A DNA stretch of 64,000 bases from positions 23,335 through 87,334 of the forward strand of contig NZ_WIXL01000013.1 of assembly GCF_010993955.1 (NCBI RefSeq). Reading direction: 5' to 3'. The notes beneath the pieces are model-generated. The model was not told where the DNA came from and did not search any database. It saw nothing but the letters and a program-made list of their open reading frames with translations. Shown in pieces: positions 43,213-52,151 of this stretch. The stretch is from Oceanobacillus halotolerans (GTDB taxonomy: Bacteria; Bacillota; Bacilli; Bacillales; Amphibacillaceae). The position numbers and the translations under genes are program-made. The stretch's first letter is position 1. Every line of letters starts with the position of its first letter.

Positions 43213-44193
43213 TTAATCTTCTTCTGGAAATATAATCCCTTGCTTTCTTCTGGCAATTTCAGCCCATTTTACAACTTGACGACTTCTTTCCAGCCATTGT
43301 TCATGACTAGAGTGATCTTGTTCTTTTATCATTCGGATAAATGCTTCCAATTCATATACCATATCTTCTTGATGTTGTTTTTCAGCTATTTCATGCGTTT
43401 CTTTTGTTTTACGATCAAACCACTCTAAATGTTGAATTGGCGCTATATGATCAACGGTTAACGTCCCCTCTTCTGCTTGAACTTCAGATGGTATCGTTGC
43501 CTGAGCAATTTTAGAGCACATTATTGTGACTGTAAAACCTTGATATATTAAAACAAGTGTTCCGCTTCCATCGATACCATTTTCTAATAAGACAGGAAAA
43601 TAATCTACATCCATTGGTTCACCAAATAAGTCGATCGCCATACTAAGTGGATACACACCTAAGTCCATCAGTGCGCCTCCAGCGAATTGTTTAGAAAACA
43701 CATTTGGCTCTTTTCCTTCTTTAAAAGCATCATATCGTGACGAGTATTGAACGAATTGGAATAACACACTGCGAATTTCTCCGATTTTTGGGAGTGTATT
43801 CTTCAGGTGCATGTAATTCGGAGAAAATAAATGACGATACCCTTCAAATACAAAAACACCGTGCTCAGAAGCTTTTTCTTTTATCAGCCTCCATTGCTTC
43901 TCATTATAAACAAGAGGCTTTTCACAAAATACATGTTTCTTCTTTTCCATACATTTAATGATATGTTTGTAATGCATGCTATTGGGTGATGCAATATAAA
44001 TGAAATCAGATTCGCCTTCCAACATATCATCAATATTTGTATACCATTCATCTGCTCCATTTTTTTGTGCAAACTGTTTAGCTGTCTCTTCTGAACGGGA
44101 ATATACGGAATATAACTGAACATCAGATAGGTTGGATGCGGCGGCTAAAAATGCTTCTGTTATCCAACTAGTACCTATCGTAGAAAATTTCAT
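43213..44193 (-). CDS. Gfo/Idh/MocA-family oxidoreductase
   Basis: A 326-residue NAD(P)-dependent sugar-type dehydrogenase. The Rossmann start is TIGTSWITEAFL, with VYSRSEE, YIASPNSMHY and the signature CEKPL containing the catalytic Lys. The C-terminal domain has GGALMDLGVYPL. Note GTSWIT in place of the usual GxGxIA nucleotide motif, a variant seen in part of the family. The substrate is unknown (inositol, sugar or related). GAAAGGGG precedes the ATG. It follows the YtzI-like gene by 6 bases, so the two are co-transcribed. Confidence 0.86.
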   Translation of the reverse strand: MKFSTIGTSWITEAFLAAASNLSDVQLYSVYSRSEETAKQFAQKNGADEWYTNIDDMLEGESDFIYIASPNSMHYKHIIKCMEKKKHVFCEKPLVYNEKQWRLIKEKASEHGVFVFEGYRHLFSPNYMHLKNTLPKIGEIRSVLFQFVQYSSRYDAFKEGKEPNVFSKQFAGGALMDLGVYPLSMAIDLFGEPMDVDYFPVLLENGIDGSGTLVLIYQGFTVTIMCSKIAQATIPSEVQAEEGTLTVDHIAPIQHLEWFDRKTKETHEIAEKQHQEDMVYELEAFIRMIKEQDHSSHEQWLERSRQVVKWAEIARRKQGIIFPEED

Positions 44194-44199
44194 GATGTA

Positions 44200-44361
44200 T
44201 TACCCCTTTCGATCTAAATGTTCGTCTAACCCATCTTGCTCTTGATCTTCTGGTAAAGGATCTACTGTATGTTTATACGCATATCCTTTTGAAATAGTCA
44301 TTAAGGATAATAATAATACTGCTAACATAATAACAACTGCTAATATAATATATCCTATCAT
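44200..44361 (-). CDS. ytzI: YtzI-like single-pass small membrane protein
   Basis: A 53-residue peptide. One long hydrophobic helix (about 3-24) leads to ISKGYAYKHTVDPLPED, which matches the conserved tail I recall for YtzI proteins of Bacillus, and ends in a charged stretch. The function is unknown. The ATG at 44361 is preferred, with AAGGGAG about 11 bases upstream; a TTG at 44394 would extend it without a ribosome site. Upstream of the oxidoreductase gene in the same direction. Confidence 0.62.
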   Translation of the reverse strand: MIGYIILAVVIMLAVLLLSLMTISKGYAYKHTVDPLPEDQEQDGLDEHLDRKG

Positions 44362-44394
44362 CCAATACACGACTCCCTTCCATTTAGTCTTCAA

Positions 44395-44934
44395 ATGATC
44401 CCTTTGGTTTATCCATACTATTAAACGTTTTGCTAATCATTTGTTTTTAATATACCTATTTTGAATTATTTATATAGACCCTTGTCCTTGAATCTGTACT
44501 ACTTTTTACCAATTCTACAAAAGTACCTTGTATTATAGATCTAAAATTGGTTTCCTAGCTCTCACTCTAGAAAAATACTTGTATAAACTCCACATTAAAG
44601 GCTGTTTTTATGTTGCTATCTTACATCGGTTTCTTAACTTTTGTCTATATAAAGTTCCACAATCATCATGATCTCCCTAATTTTTCTAAAAATCGGGTAT
44701 ATCAAAGAATACGTAACTATATCTAAGAAAGTTTCTGTATACCCTAGCTTATTTGTGCAGAGACCTTCAAACGAAGTTTAATTCCAAATTATCTAAATTT
44801 ATCCCATTTGAGAACAAAACTATTTAACTATAACATAATAGTATGACTGCTTGGTCAAAACACCTACCGTATATATGAAAAATTTTTTGAATTAGTGGGG
44901 TGATTTGTACCTAGTAAAAGAGTCATAGAGAGAA
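44395..44934. other. Intergenic stretch upstream of the ehuBCDA operon
   Basis: AT-rich, with no supported gene and no match to the repeat families. It should contain the divergent promoters of ytzI and ehuB. I could not pick a convincing -35/-10 pair; TATATA at about 44872 is a weak -10 candidate. Confidence 0.4.
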
Positions 44935-45009
44935 GTGCATTTTATGTATGAAGCAGGGGTACTTCTACATAATATTCTTTCTAAATTCAAAGGGAGGTCT
45001 TTTTTAAGC

Positions 45010-45951
45010 ATGAAGAAGTTACTATTTATGTCAGTTTTATTCTTATCTCTAATTCTATTAGCTGCATGTGGTTCTGATGATACAAGCAGTGGGGATAGTG
45101 GAGATAACGAAGACAACGGAGAAAGTGAAGAAAGTGGAGAAAGTAGTAGTGAAAGTGAAGGTCGACTTGCCGAACTACAAGAAGAAGGAACTGTAACTAT
45201 TGGGTTTGCAAATGAAAAACCTTATGCATATGAAGAAGATGGAGAATTAAAAGGTGCTGCAGTTGATATTGCTGCTGCTGTATTCGCTGAATTAGGTGTT
45301 GATAACATGGATTCTCAACTAGCTGAATTTGGCCAATTAATTCCAGGTCTTAACGCACAACAATTTGATGTTATTACAGCTGGTATGGCAATTAACCCCG
45401 ATCGTTGTGAGAACGCAGACTTTGGTGAACCAGAAATGATGTATGGGGAAGGATTAATCGTACAAAAAGGAAACCCACTAGGTTTAACTAGCTATAAAGA
45501 TATTGCAGACAACCCTGATGTAACTGTTTCTGTTATGTCTGGTGCTACAGAAAATGAGTTCTTGAAACAAGAAGGTGTATCTGAAGATCAAATCCAAAGT
45601 GCTCCAGATATTCCAGCAACTTTCTCAGCTGTTGAATCAGGTCGTGCTGATGCAACTACTGGTACTGAAATGACGATTAAAATGGCATTAGAATCAGCGG
45701 ACACTGATCAATTAGAGTTCGTTGAAGAATTTGAACAACCTGAAGATATTGAAGGTATTCCAAGTTATGGTGCAGCTGCTTTCCATCAAGACAACGACAG
45801 CTTGCGTGAAGCATATAATGAAGTTCTTGCTGAACTAAAAGCAGATGGAACTGTTGATGAATTATTAGAAGCAAACGGTTTCAGTGCTCAAATGAACTCT
45901 GTTCCAGATGATGTTACAACAGAAAAAATCTGTAGCGGAGAAATTTCATAA
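45010..45951 (+). CDS. ehuB: Ectoine/hydroxyectoine-binding lipoprotein EhuB (operon copy)
   Basis: A 313-residue lipoprotein with lipobox LAAC (Cys20). A Ser/Glu/Asp-rich linker of about 35 residues, longer than in the paralogue, precedes an SBP_bac_3 domain with EKPYAYEEDGELKGAAVDIA, INPDRCENADF, ESGRADATTGTE and a C-terminal CSGE. It binds compatible solutes outside the cell. The start at 45010 has AAAGGGAGG about 12 bases upstream; the frame stays open to 44935 without a ribosome site. First gene of ehuBCDA; a hairpin follows its stop and probably limits read-through to the membrane genes. Confidence 0.92.
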   Translation: MKKLLFMSVLFLSLILLAACGSDDTSSGDSGDNEDNGESEESGESSSESEGRLAELQEEGTVTIGFANEKPYAYEEDGELKGAAVDIAAAVFAELGVDNMDSQLAEFGQLIPGLNAQQFDVITAGMAINPDRCENADFGEPEMMYGEGLIVQKGNPLGLTSYKDIADNPDVTVSVMSGATENEFLKQEGVSEDQIQSAPDIPATFSAVESGRADATTGTEMTIKMALESADTDQLEFVEEFEQPEDIEGIPSYGAAAFHQDNDSLREAYNEVLAELKADGTVDELLEANGFSAQMNSVPDDVTTEKICSGEIS

Positions 45952-45996
45952 GCTAAAAAGATATTAAATTGTTAAACAATCAAACTTGTAATGACT

Positions 45997-46038
45997 CCAA
46001 GGGTCCGGCTCCCTCACCCAGGGGGTCTGACCCTTTTT
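45997..46038 (+). terminator. Internal terminator/attenuator between ehuB and ehuC
   Basis: AAGGGTC and CCCT pair with AGGG and GACCCTT around a short loop, followed by TTTTTCTT. Partial termination here would make more binding protein than permease. Confidence 0.78.
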
Positions 46039-46041
46039 CTT

Positions 46042-46740
46042 ATGCTTGATCAATCATTTTATAAAGGAGTGATCATAATTTTTAGTACAATAGGTGAAGT
46101 ATTTCCCGTCCTGTTAAAGGGAATTGAAATTACCATTGTTGTTCTCGTATTATCCGCTATTTTCGGATATTTATTTGCTTTTATTGCTGGACTTTGCCGT
46201 CTTTCCAATAATCTAATCCTCCGCAAATTTACTGGCTTCTATGTAGAGGTTTTCCGTGGAACATCTTTAATTGTACAGTTATTCTGGTTATACTATGCTA
46301 TTCCAATGTTATTTGGATTTGATCTAGGAAGTAATCTGCTGGCAGGGGTATTAGCAATTGCATTAAACTATGGTGCATATATGTCTGAGATTGTACGTGG
46401 ATCTATTCTATCGGTTGCAAAGGGGCAAACCGAAGCTGCCACAGCATTGAACATGTCTCGTTTTCAACGGATGAGATTCGTTATTTTTCCACAAGCTGTA
46501 CGAATGATGCTACCAGAATTTGGAAATTATCTCATCCAAATGCTTAAAGCAACTTCCCTTGTTTCCCTCATTGGTATGACGGATATTTTATATCATGGAA
46601 ACATCTTAAGAAGCTCTGATTTATCAGCAGCACCGACTGTTTATTTCTTAGTACTTGTCTTCTACTTTATCATAGCGTTACCACTAATATTCTTAACTCG
46701 TAAAATGGAGGACATTTCCAAGAAAGGGGTGGCTAGTTAA
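46042..46740 (+). CDS. ehuC: Ectoine ABC transporter permease EhuC
   Basis: A 232-residue (as given) permease of the HisM type with five hydrophobic segments and an EAA loop (GQTEAATALNMSRFQRMRFVIFPQAVR). It forms a heterodimer with EhuD. The start is unclear. The ATG at 46042 lies directly in the T-run of the terminator and has no ribosome site. The strong AAAGGAG at 46063-46069 is placed for a start at 46078, but that codon is ATT; GTG at 46069 overlaps the site. The true protein may therefore begin with IFSTIGEVFP. It overlaps ehuD by 1 base. Confidence 0.88.
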   Translation: MLDQSFYKGVIIIFSTIGEVFPVLLKGIEITIVVLVLSAIFGYLFAFIAGLCRLSNNLILRKFTGFYVEVFRGTSLIVQLFWLYYAIPMLFGFDLGSNLLAGVLAIALNYGAYMSEIVRGSILSVAKGQTEAATALNMSRFQRMRFVIFPQAVRMMLPEFGNYLIQMLKATSLVSLIGMTDILYHGNILRSSDLSAAPTVYFLVLVFYFIIALPLIFLTRKMEDISKKGVAS

Positions 46741-47468
46741 TGAATAACTGGAATTGGGATATATTCTTTGACGCCTTCCCTATCGTTATACAAGGATTGG
46801 GAATTACAATAGGATTAACATTTGCTTGTTATATATTTGCGTTAGTTTTCGGTTTTGTATGGACATTCTTACGTCGTATTCCATATAAACCAATCAATTG
46901 GATTGTAACCTGGGTGATGGAATTTATTCGCTCTACCCCACCACTTGTACAATTATTCTTTATTTTTTATGCTTTACCAATGGTTCCTGTAGTTGGTGTA
47001 GCACTGGATCCATTTACAAGTGCTGTATTAGGGCTAGGAGTCCATTTCAGTACGTATATTGGGGAAGTCTATCGTTCTGGTATTGAAGGAGTTGAAAAAG
47101 GGCAATGGGAAGCTTCAAAGGCTTTAAATTTCTCAACGACCAAAAAATGGACTAAAATAATTTTACCACAAGCAATACCTCCTACCATTCCAATGCTAGG
47201 AAACTATTTGATTATCATGTTTAAGGAAGTTCCATTAGCATCTACTATTGGTGTAGTAGGTATATTGCAGATGGCTAATGATTATGGTGCACAACATTGG
47301 CGTTATTTAGAACCATTAACCATTGTTGCCATATTATTCTTAGTTTTAAGTTATCCATCAGCAATACTTGTTAGTAAGTTAGAGAAGAAAATGAACCGAC
47401 GTTTTGACAAAAAGGCGCCAACTGGTAGTAAACCATTAAAAGAGGAAGGTAAAGGAGCTGTGATGTAA
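46740..47468 (+). CDS. ehuD: Ectoine ABC transporter permease EhuD
   Basis: A 242-residue permease paralogous to EhuC, with five hydrophobic segments and an EAA loop (KGQWEASKALNFSTTKKWTKIILPQAIP). It ends in a basic cytoplasmic tail (NRRFDKKAPTGSKPLKEEGKG). With EhuC it forms the membrane channel for ectoine or hydroxyectoine. It overlaps both neighbours by 1 base (TAATG junctions), so translation of C, D and A is coupled. Confidence 0.9.
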   Translation: MNNWNWDIFFDAFPIVIQGLGITIGLTFACYIFALVFGFVWTFLRRIPYKPINWIVTWVMEFIRSTPPLVQLFFIFYALPMVPVVGVALDPFTSAVLGLGVHFSTYIGEVYRSGIEGVEKGQWEASKALNFSTTKKWTKIILPQAIPPTIPMLGNYLIIMFKEVPLASTIGVVGILQMANDYGAQHWRYLEPLTIVAILFLVLSYPSAILVSKLEKKMNRRFDKKAPTGSKPLKEEGKGAVM

Positions 47469-48289
47469 TGTCAGAACAAACTTTGCAAAATGAAGATAAG
47501 ACAGATCAATCAAAAAGTAAACAAGAACCAATTGTGAAGTATGAAGATGTTCATAAGTCATTTGGTGATGTACAAGTACTTAAAGGTATTAACTTAGATA
47601 TTATGCCAGGTGAAAAAGTTGCGGTGATCGGACCTAGTGGTTCAGGGAAAACAACTATTATTCGTATGTTAATGACATTAGAACAACCTACATCTGGACA
47701 TATTATTGTTGATGGCCAATATCTATGGCATATGGAACAAGATGGTAAACTAGTTCCTGCAAATGAAAAACATTTACGTGAAGTTCGTGGGGATATTGGA
47801 ATGGTTTTTCAACACTTTAATCTATTCCCACATATGACTATTTTAGAAAATTGCATGACCGCACCAATTCATGTGCAAAAAGAAGATAAGGAATCTGCTA
47901 AAAAACGGTCAATTGAGATGCTTGAAAAAGTTGGATTAGGGGATAAGCTTGATAACTATCCTAGTCAGCTTTCTGGTGGTCAAAAGCAACGTGTTGCAAT
48001 GGCTCGTGCACTTGTTATGCGACCGAAAGTAATGTTATTTGATGAAGTAACCTCAGCACTTGATCCCGAACTCGTTGGAGAGGTATTGGAGGTTATTCGT
48101 GATATTGCCAAAGAAGGTGAAATGGCAATGGTATTAGTTACACACGAAATGGAATTCGCAATCGATATTGCTGATCGTGTATTATTCCTAGATGAAGGGG
48201 TTATTGCAGAAGAGGGACCACCAAGTCAGGTAATCGAAAATCCAACAAATGAGCGACTGCAAACCTTCTTGCACCGTTTCAGAAGCTAA
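47468..48289 (+). CDS. ehuA: Ectoine ABC transporter ATPase EhuA
   Basis: A 273-residue ATPase with a polar N-terminal extension of about 25 residues. Walker A is GPSGSGKTT, the Q loop FQHFNLFPHMT, the signature LSGGQKQR, the H-loop THEMEF. Walker B reads LFDEVTSALDP with Val in place of the usual Pro after Asp-Glu, a variant I associate with the EhuA group. It also has an insert WHMEQDGKLVPANEKHL before the Q loop. Last gene of the operon, followed by a strong terminator. Confidence 0.92.
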   Translation: MSEQTLQNEDKTDQSKSKQEPIVKYEDVHKSFGDVQVLKGINLDIMPGEKVAVIGPSGSGKTTIIRMLMTLEQPTSGHIIVDGQYLWHMEQDGKLVPANEKHLREVRGDIGMVFQHFNLFPHMTILENCMTAPIHVQKEDKESAKKRSIEMLEKVGLGDKLDNYPSQLSGGQKQRVAMARALVMRPKVMLFDEVTSALDPELVGEVLEVIRDIAKEGEMAMVLVTHEMEFAIDIADRVLFLDEGVIAEEGPPSQVIENPTNERLQTFLHRFRS

Positions 48290-48300
48290 TATTGCAATTC

Positions 48301-48333
48301 AAAAAAGCATTGAGGATACCTCAATGCTTTTTC
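48301..48333. terminator. Terminator of ehuBCDA
   Basis: A 14-bp perfect stem AAAAAGCATTGAGG/CCTCAATGCTTTTT with a 3-base loop. T-runs on both strands allow use from both sides. Confidence 0.88.
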
Positions 48334-48336
48334 TAT

Positions 48337-48460
48337 TAGGCTGTTTTCCAAAAAAATTGGTTAATTTTCTAGTTTGAAACTTAGTGATAGTTGATATATT
48401 ATGTGCAATAAATTCTTTATAAAGTAAGTGCTAATCCCACGCTGTGGAAAACAACAAAGT
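48337..48460 (+). repeat. Family D repeat, fragment
   Basis: AGGCTGTTTTCCAAAAAAAT, TAGTTGATATATTATGTGCA and CCACGCTGTGGAAAACA match the start of the element at 54660-54800. It sits between the ehu terminator and the end of murB. Confidence 0.6.
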
Positions 48461-48479
48461 ATACGAAAAGATCCTGCTA

Positions 48480-49385
48480 TTATGATTCCTTATCATCACC
48501 AATAACTTTTACTTCTCGTTCTAAACTTACATCAAATTTTTCTTTTACGGTTTTTTGAACAAATTGAATTAGATTAATATAATCCTTTGCTGTAGCGTTT
48601 TCCTTATTAATAATAAACCCAGCATGCTTTAATGATACTTGTGCTCCACCGATTTGCTTTCCTTGCAGATCACTATCTTGTATTAATTTCCCAGCAAAAT
48701 ATCCTGGCGGTCGTTTGAATACACTCCCACAAGATGGATATTCCAATGGTTGTTTCGATTCCCGTTTATAAGTTAAGTCATCCATTACTGCTTTAATCTC
48801 ATGGTGATTACCTTCTTTAAGTGAAAAGGTCGCTTCTAACACGATATAACCTTTCTCTGGTATATTACTACTTCGGTACGTTAAATCCAATTCATCAGCA
48901 GAAAGATGAAGAAGATCACCTGCCCGATCAACTACAATTGTACTTGTTAATACATCTTTAATTTCACCACCATAGGCACCTGCATTCATAAATAGTGCCC
49001 CTCCAACAGAACCTGGGATACCACAGGCAAACTCTAATCCTGTTAGGGTTTGACGTAATGCTTCTCTTGAAACATCAATAATTCTAGCACCACTTTGTGC
49101 AACAATTATTGTACCATCTGTTTGAATACGGTTAAGCCGTTTCAAATTCATGACAATCCCACGAATTCCACCGTCTTTCACAATTAAATTGGAGCCATTC
49201 CCTAGTAATGTGAATTTTATATTTTCTTGATTTGCTAGTTTAACAATTTGTTGTACTTCTTCATACGTTTCAGGCGTGACGAGATAGTCAGCATTTCCTC
49301 CTAAACGTGTATACGTATGATTTTTTAACGGTTCATCCACCATCACATTGTTCTTTGATGTGATTTTCGTCAATATGTCGTACAT
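48480..49385 (-). CDS. murB: UDP-N-acetylenolpyruvoylglucosamine reductase MurB
   Basis: A 301-residue FAD enzyme. The FAD-binding motifs are TRLGGNADYL and LGNGSNLIVKDGGIRG; the GIPGSVGGALFMNAGAYGGE stretch and the catalytic Ser of PSCGSVFKRP are present, and the C-terminal Glu lies in VSLEREVKVIG. This is the type IIa short form usual in Bacillus. It makes UDP-MurNAc for peptidoglycan. The ATG at 49385 has AGGTGG about 11 bases upstream; the GTG at 49400 has none. It stands outside a mur cluster. Confidence 0.94.
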   Translation of the reverse strand: MYDILTKITSKNNVMVDEPLKNHTYTRLGGNADYLVTPETYEEVQQIVKLANQENIKFTLLGNGSNLIVKDGGIRGIVMNLKRLNRIQTDGTIIVAQSGARIIDVSREALRQTLTGLEFACGIPGSVGGALFMNAGAYGGEIKDVLTSTIVVDRAGDLLHLSADELDLTYRSSNIPEKGYIVLEATFSLKEGNHHEIKAVMDDLTYKRESKQPLEYPSCGSVFKRPPGYFAGKLIQDSDLQGKQIGGAQVSLKHAGFIINKENATAKDYINLIQFVQKTVKEKFDVSLEREVKVIGDDKES

Positions 49386-49508
49386 CCGATGATTTACCAC
49401 CTAAATCATTCCTTTACTGATTCAATTTGCCCTTACTATATTGTAAGGGATAGGTGATGTTCTTGTCACTAGAAAGTGGGCATGATCTGCCATACTATGT
49501 TATTTATT

Positions 49509-49895
49509 CTATTCCTCTGCCTTTTGCAATGTTTTTTGTTTTAGAATGAACCAAGAAAAATAAGATGCAATACCAAATAATAAAACTTTTACCATCATAA
49601 GAGGTACAACAAACAAAATGGTATATCCCATTGTTATCCATAATACAGATACTCCTGTAACTTTCGCTTTAAGTGGAATCCCCTTCCCTAAGCGATAATT
49701 CTGGATATAAGAACCAAAGTATTTATTCGTAATTAACCATGTATATAAATGTTCTGAGCTTCGTACATAACAGGCTGCTGCTAATAAAAGTAGTGGTGTG
49801 GTTGGAATTAATGGCAAAATAATTCCGATGATTCCTAACACCAATGAGATCGTCCCTGCAATAATTAACAATAGCTTTTTAACATAATTCATCAT
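49509..49895 (-). CDS. DUF454 (YbaN-type) membrane protein
   Basis: A 128-residue inner-membrane protein with three or four hydrophobic segments. DUF454 features are the opening GIIGIILPLIPTTPLLLLAA, CYVRSSEHLYTWLI, and YRLGKGIPLKAKV. The function of the family is unknown. AGGTG precedes two adjacent ATGs; the upstream one is given and the one at 49892 is equally possible. It lies between murB and hisJ on the same strand with gaps of over 80 bases. Confidence 0.86.
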   Translation of the reverse strand: MMNYVKKLLLIIAGTISLVLGIIGIILPLIPTTPLLLLAAACYVRSSEHLYTWLITNKYFGSYIQNYRLGKGIPLKAKVTGVSVLWITMGYTILFVVPLMMVKVLLFGIASYFSWFILKQKTLQKAEE

Positions 49896-49975
49896 GTAAC
49901 ACCTACGATTTTTTAGGTCGATCTCTTCTATTATACCACTTGTTCTTTGCTTCTATTTGTAAACTAATTTGAACA

Positions 49976-50788
49976 TTATTTGACATTTTGTTTTCGCACT
50001 TTATCAATTGGATGAAATTGAGGCTTTTGTTGCTCAAATGTTGTAATGTACTTAAACCCGATAGATTCTAACAACTCGATTGACTCATTAAATTGATATG
50101 CAACTGTTGAAGAAACATGTGAATCAGATCCAAGCGTTAGAATCTCCCCACCACATTCTTTATATAGTTTTAAAATGTCAACACTTGGCATTCCATTCTC
50201 TAATCCATAACGAAAGCCAGATGTATTTAATTCAATTCCTTTTCCATCTGCAATAACCTGTTTAAAGATTTGTGTCAACACGTCATGAAAATCATTGGAT
50301 GGCTTCTCTGTAGCATATCGTTTTACAAGGTCGACATGCCCTAACACATTATAGTTTTTAAATTGTTTAATACAAGACAATAGCTCTTCATAATACATCA
50401 AGAAAGCTTCATCCACCGTTTTATTATTGAAGAAAGAACCAGAGTGAAGATCTTTTCTATCTGTTGTATGCATGGAGCAAATGATAAAGTCAAAGCTTTC
50501 ATTTTGTAACAGATCATTATATCGTTTTAACAAATGTGGTTGGACACCAATTTCGATTCCTTTTTTTAGAGTAATTTGATGTTGGTAATTTTGTTTAATC
50601 TCATTTAATTTTTGGTCATAATCTTCTAGATTAAACTCAAATACAATAGAAGAGTCCGGATAATCATAATCAATATGTTCTGTAAAGCAGATTTCTGTTA
50701 CCCCTTTTTCCACTGCAGATTTTACCGTCTCCTCCATAGGGGTATTACAATCCGCAGAAAAATCACTGTGTATATGATAGTCAAACAT
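49976..50788 (-). CDS. hisJ: Histidinol-phosphatase, PHP family (HisJ)
   Basis: A 270-residue PHP-domain phosphatase. Metal-binding motifs include DYHIHSDFSADC, CFTEHIDYD, CSMHTTDR, NVLGHVDLV and LGSDSHVSS. It removes phosphate from L-histidinol phosphate, the step after HisC and before HisD, and so completes the pathway with the divergent his operon next door. The ATG at 50788 has AAGGAG about 9 bases upstream; the GTG at 50797 is part of that site. All metal ligands appear intact. Confidence 0.92.
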   Translation of the reverse strand: MFDYHIHSDFSADCNTPMEETVKSAVEKGVTEICFTEHIDYDYPDSSIVFEFNLEDYDQKLNEIKQNYQHQITLKKGIEIGVQPHLLKRYNDLLQNESFDFIICSMHTTDRKDLHSGSFFNNKTVDEAFLMYYEELLSCIKQFKNYNVLGHVDLVKRYATEKPSNDFHDVLTQIFKQVIADGKGIELNTSGFRYGLENGMPSVDILKLYKECGGEILTLGSDSHVSSTVAYQFNESIELLESIGFKYITTFEQQKPQFHPIDKVRKQNVK

Positions 50789-50807
50789 GAAAAACACTCC
50801 TTATCTA

Positions 50808-50878
50808 TTGACTTTTTTCCGATTAATTACTAGAATACTATATAACTTTAATTAAATAAAGCAATAAAGCAATAAAGT
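50808..50878 (+). promoter_or_regulatory. his operon promoter and leader with tandem octamers
   Basis: TTGACT (50808-50813) and TAGAAT (50831-50836) have a 17-bp spacer. The leader then has three tandem AATAAAGC-type octamers (50855-50878). No T-box or leader-peptide attenuator with His codons was seen. Confidence 0.7.
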
Positions 50879-50909
50879 GAGATGTTCGTTATCGGAAGGG
50901 GATTTGACA

Positions 50910-52151
50910 TTGCAATCATATATTTTTAACAATGCCAAGGACACGAACGTAGAAGATTTTCAAATTAGAGATTACATGATTACAACCGTAAAAGAACGAT
51001 TTTCTACTTATGGCTATAAACAAGTACGGACTTCTACATTTGAATATTATGACCTGTACTCATCCATGATGGGGACAGTTCATCCTGATGAAATGATAAA
51101 AGTAATGGATCCTACTGGAAAGGTGCTAGTACTAAGACCAGATGTTACCATTCCAATCACACGTATGAATGCGTTACATAACCATAATTCGAATACGGAA
51201 AGGCGTTTCTTTTATGTGTTAGATGTATTCCGTCAATCTACAGAACATGCGGCAGATAAGGAAAATACCCAAGCCGGGGTTGAATATTTTGGTAAAGGGA
51301 CACCAGAAATTGATGCAGAAATTCTCAAATTAGCCTCCCATACATTAGATGATTTTGGCTTTTCCAATTTTAAACTTGAAATTGGCCATGCTGGTTTTTT
51401 CAAAGAATTGATTGCACAACATCTCTCAGTTCATGATCTTGGTAAGGTACAAACGCTTATTAAAACGAAAAACATTGCTGAATTAGAACCATTTTTAGAT
51501 AAGCTTTCGTTAGACAACAATTTGAAAAAAGCAATATTAGCAATCCCATTTTTATATGGTAAACCACAATTTGTTATCGAAAAAGCGAAGGAAATTGTGC
51601 AAAATAAAAAAATGCAGCAAGAATTACAAAATTTAATCGATGTCTATCGTGTTTTACAGGCATATGGTGTTGAAGATTATTGTGTGTTTGACCTTGGTTT
51701 AATTAACCATATGGATTATTACACAGGGATTGTATTCCAAGGTTTTATAGAAGACGTCGGAAAGCCTGTATTAATGGGTGGTAGATATAATCAATTAGCA
51801 GCAGAATTTGGAACAGACATTCCAGCTATTGGGTTTGCTTTTCATATTGATACACTCGTTGATACATTGAAACAACAAGGCCTATGCAAGTCATCCACTG
51901 AGAACTCAGAAACAATGATCTATTATGATCAAACAAAACAACAAGATGCACTCAAAGCGGCTAACCAATTACGTAATAACGGGTTTACTATTATAACTAG
52001 TTGTATAGAGTCAGAGGACTCGCAACAGAACACATCAGGCATTTATTTTAACAAAGAGGAAAATATTTACATGGTAAGTAATAAAACATATACCTTTTCT
52101 AATCCTGATGAACTAATAAAACTTATCCAAAATGAAGAGGAGGAAGTGTAA
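50910..52151 (+). CDS. hisZ: ATP phosphoribosyltransferase regulatory subunit HisZ
   Basis: A 413-residue HisRS-like paralogue without synthetase function. It keeps class II-like segments (RTSTFEYYDLYSS, LRPDVTIPITRM, FDLGLINHMDYYTGIVFQGF) but lacks the tRNA-binding domain. It binds the short HisG to form the active, histidine-regulated first enzyme. The TTG at 50910 has GGAAGGGG 8 bases upstream; an open frame to 50877 has no ribosome site. First gene of the operon; its stop abuts the GTG of hisG. Confidence 0.92.
   Translation: MQSYIFNNAKDTNVEDFQIRDYMITTVKERFSTYGYKQVRTSTFEYYDLYSSMMGTVHPDEMIKVMDPTGKVLVLRPDVTIPITRMNALHNHNSNTERRFFYVLDVFRQSTEHAADKENTQAGVEYFGKGTPEIDAEILKLASHTLDDFGFSNFKLEIGHAGFFKELIAQHLSVHDLGKVQTLIKTKNIAELEPFLDKLSLDNNLKKAILAIPFLYGKPQFVIEKAKEIVQNKKMQQELQNLIDVYRVLQAYGVEDYCVFDLGLINHMDYYTGIVFQGFIEDVGKPVLMGGRYNQLAAEFGTDIPAIGFAFHIDTLVDTLKQQGLCKSSTENSETMIYYDQTKQQDALKAANQLRNNGFTIITSCIESEDSQQNTSGIYFNKEENIYMVSNKTYTFSNPDELIKLIQNEEEEV

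Noticed and set aside
44680-44720. SigB-type promoter (GGGTAT at about 44694) for ehuB
   Set aside because: No GTTTAA-like -35 at the right distance, and it lies over 300 bases from the gene start.
44892-45116. 74-aa minus-strand frame over the ehuB start
   Set aside because: It is antisense to the signal peptide and linker of EhuB; there is no ribosome site or family match.
50798-50909. Histidine T-box or leader-peptide attenuator
   Set aside because: No T-box core, no His-codon run and no terminator hairpin between the promoter and hisZ.
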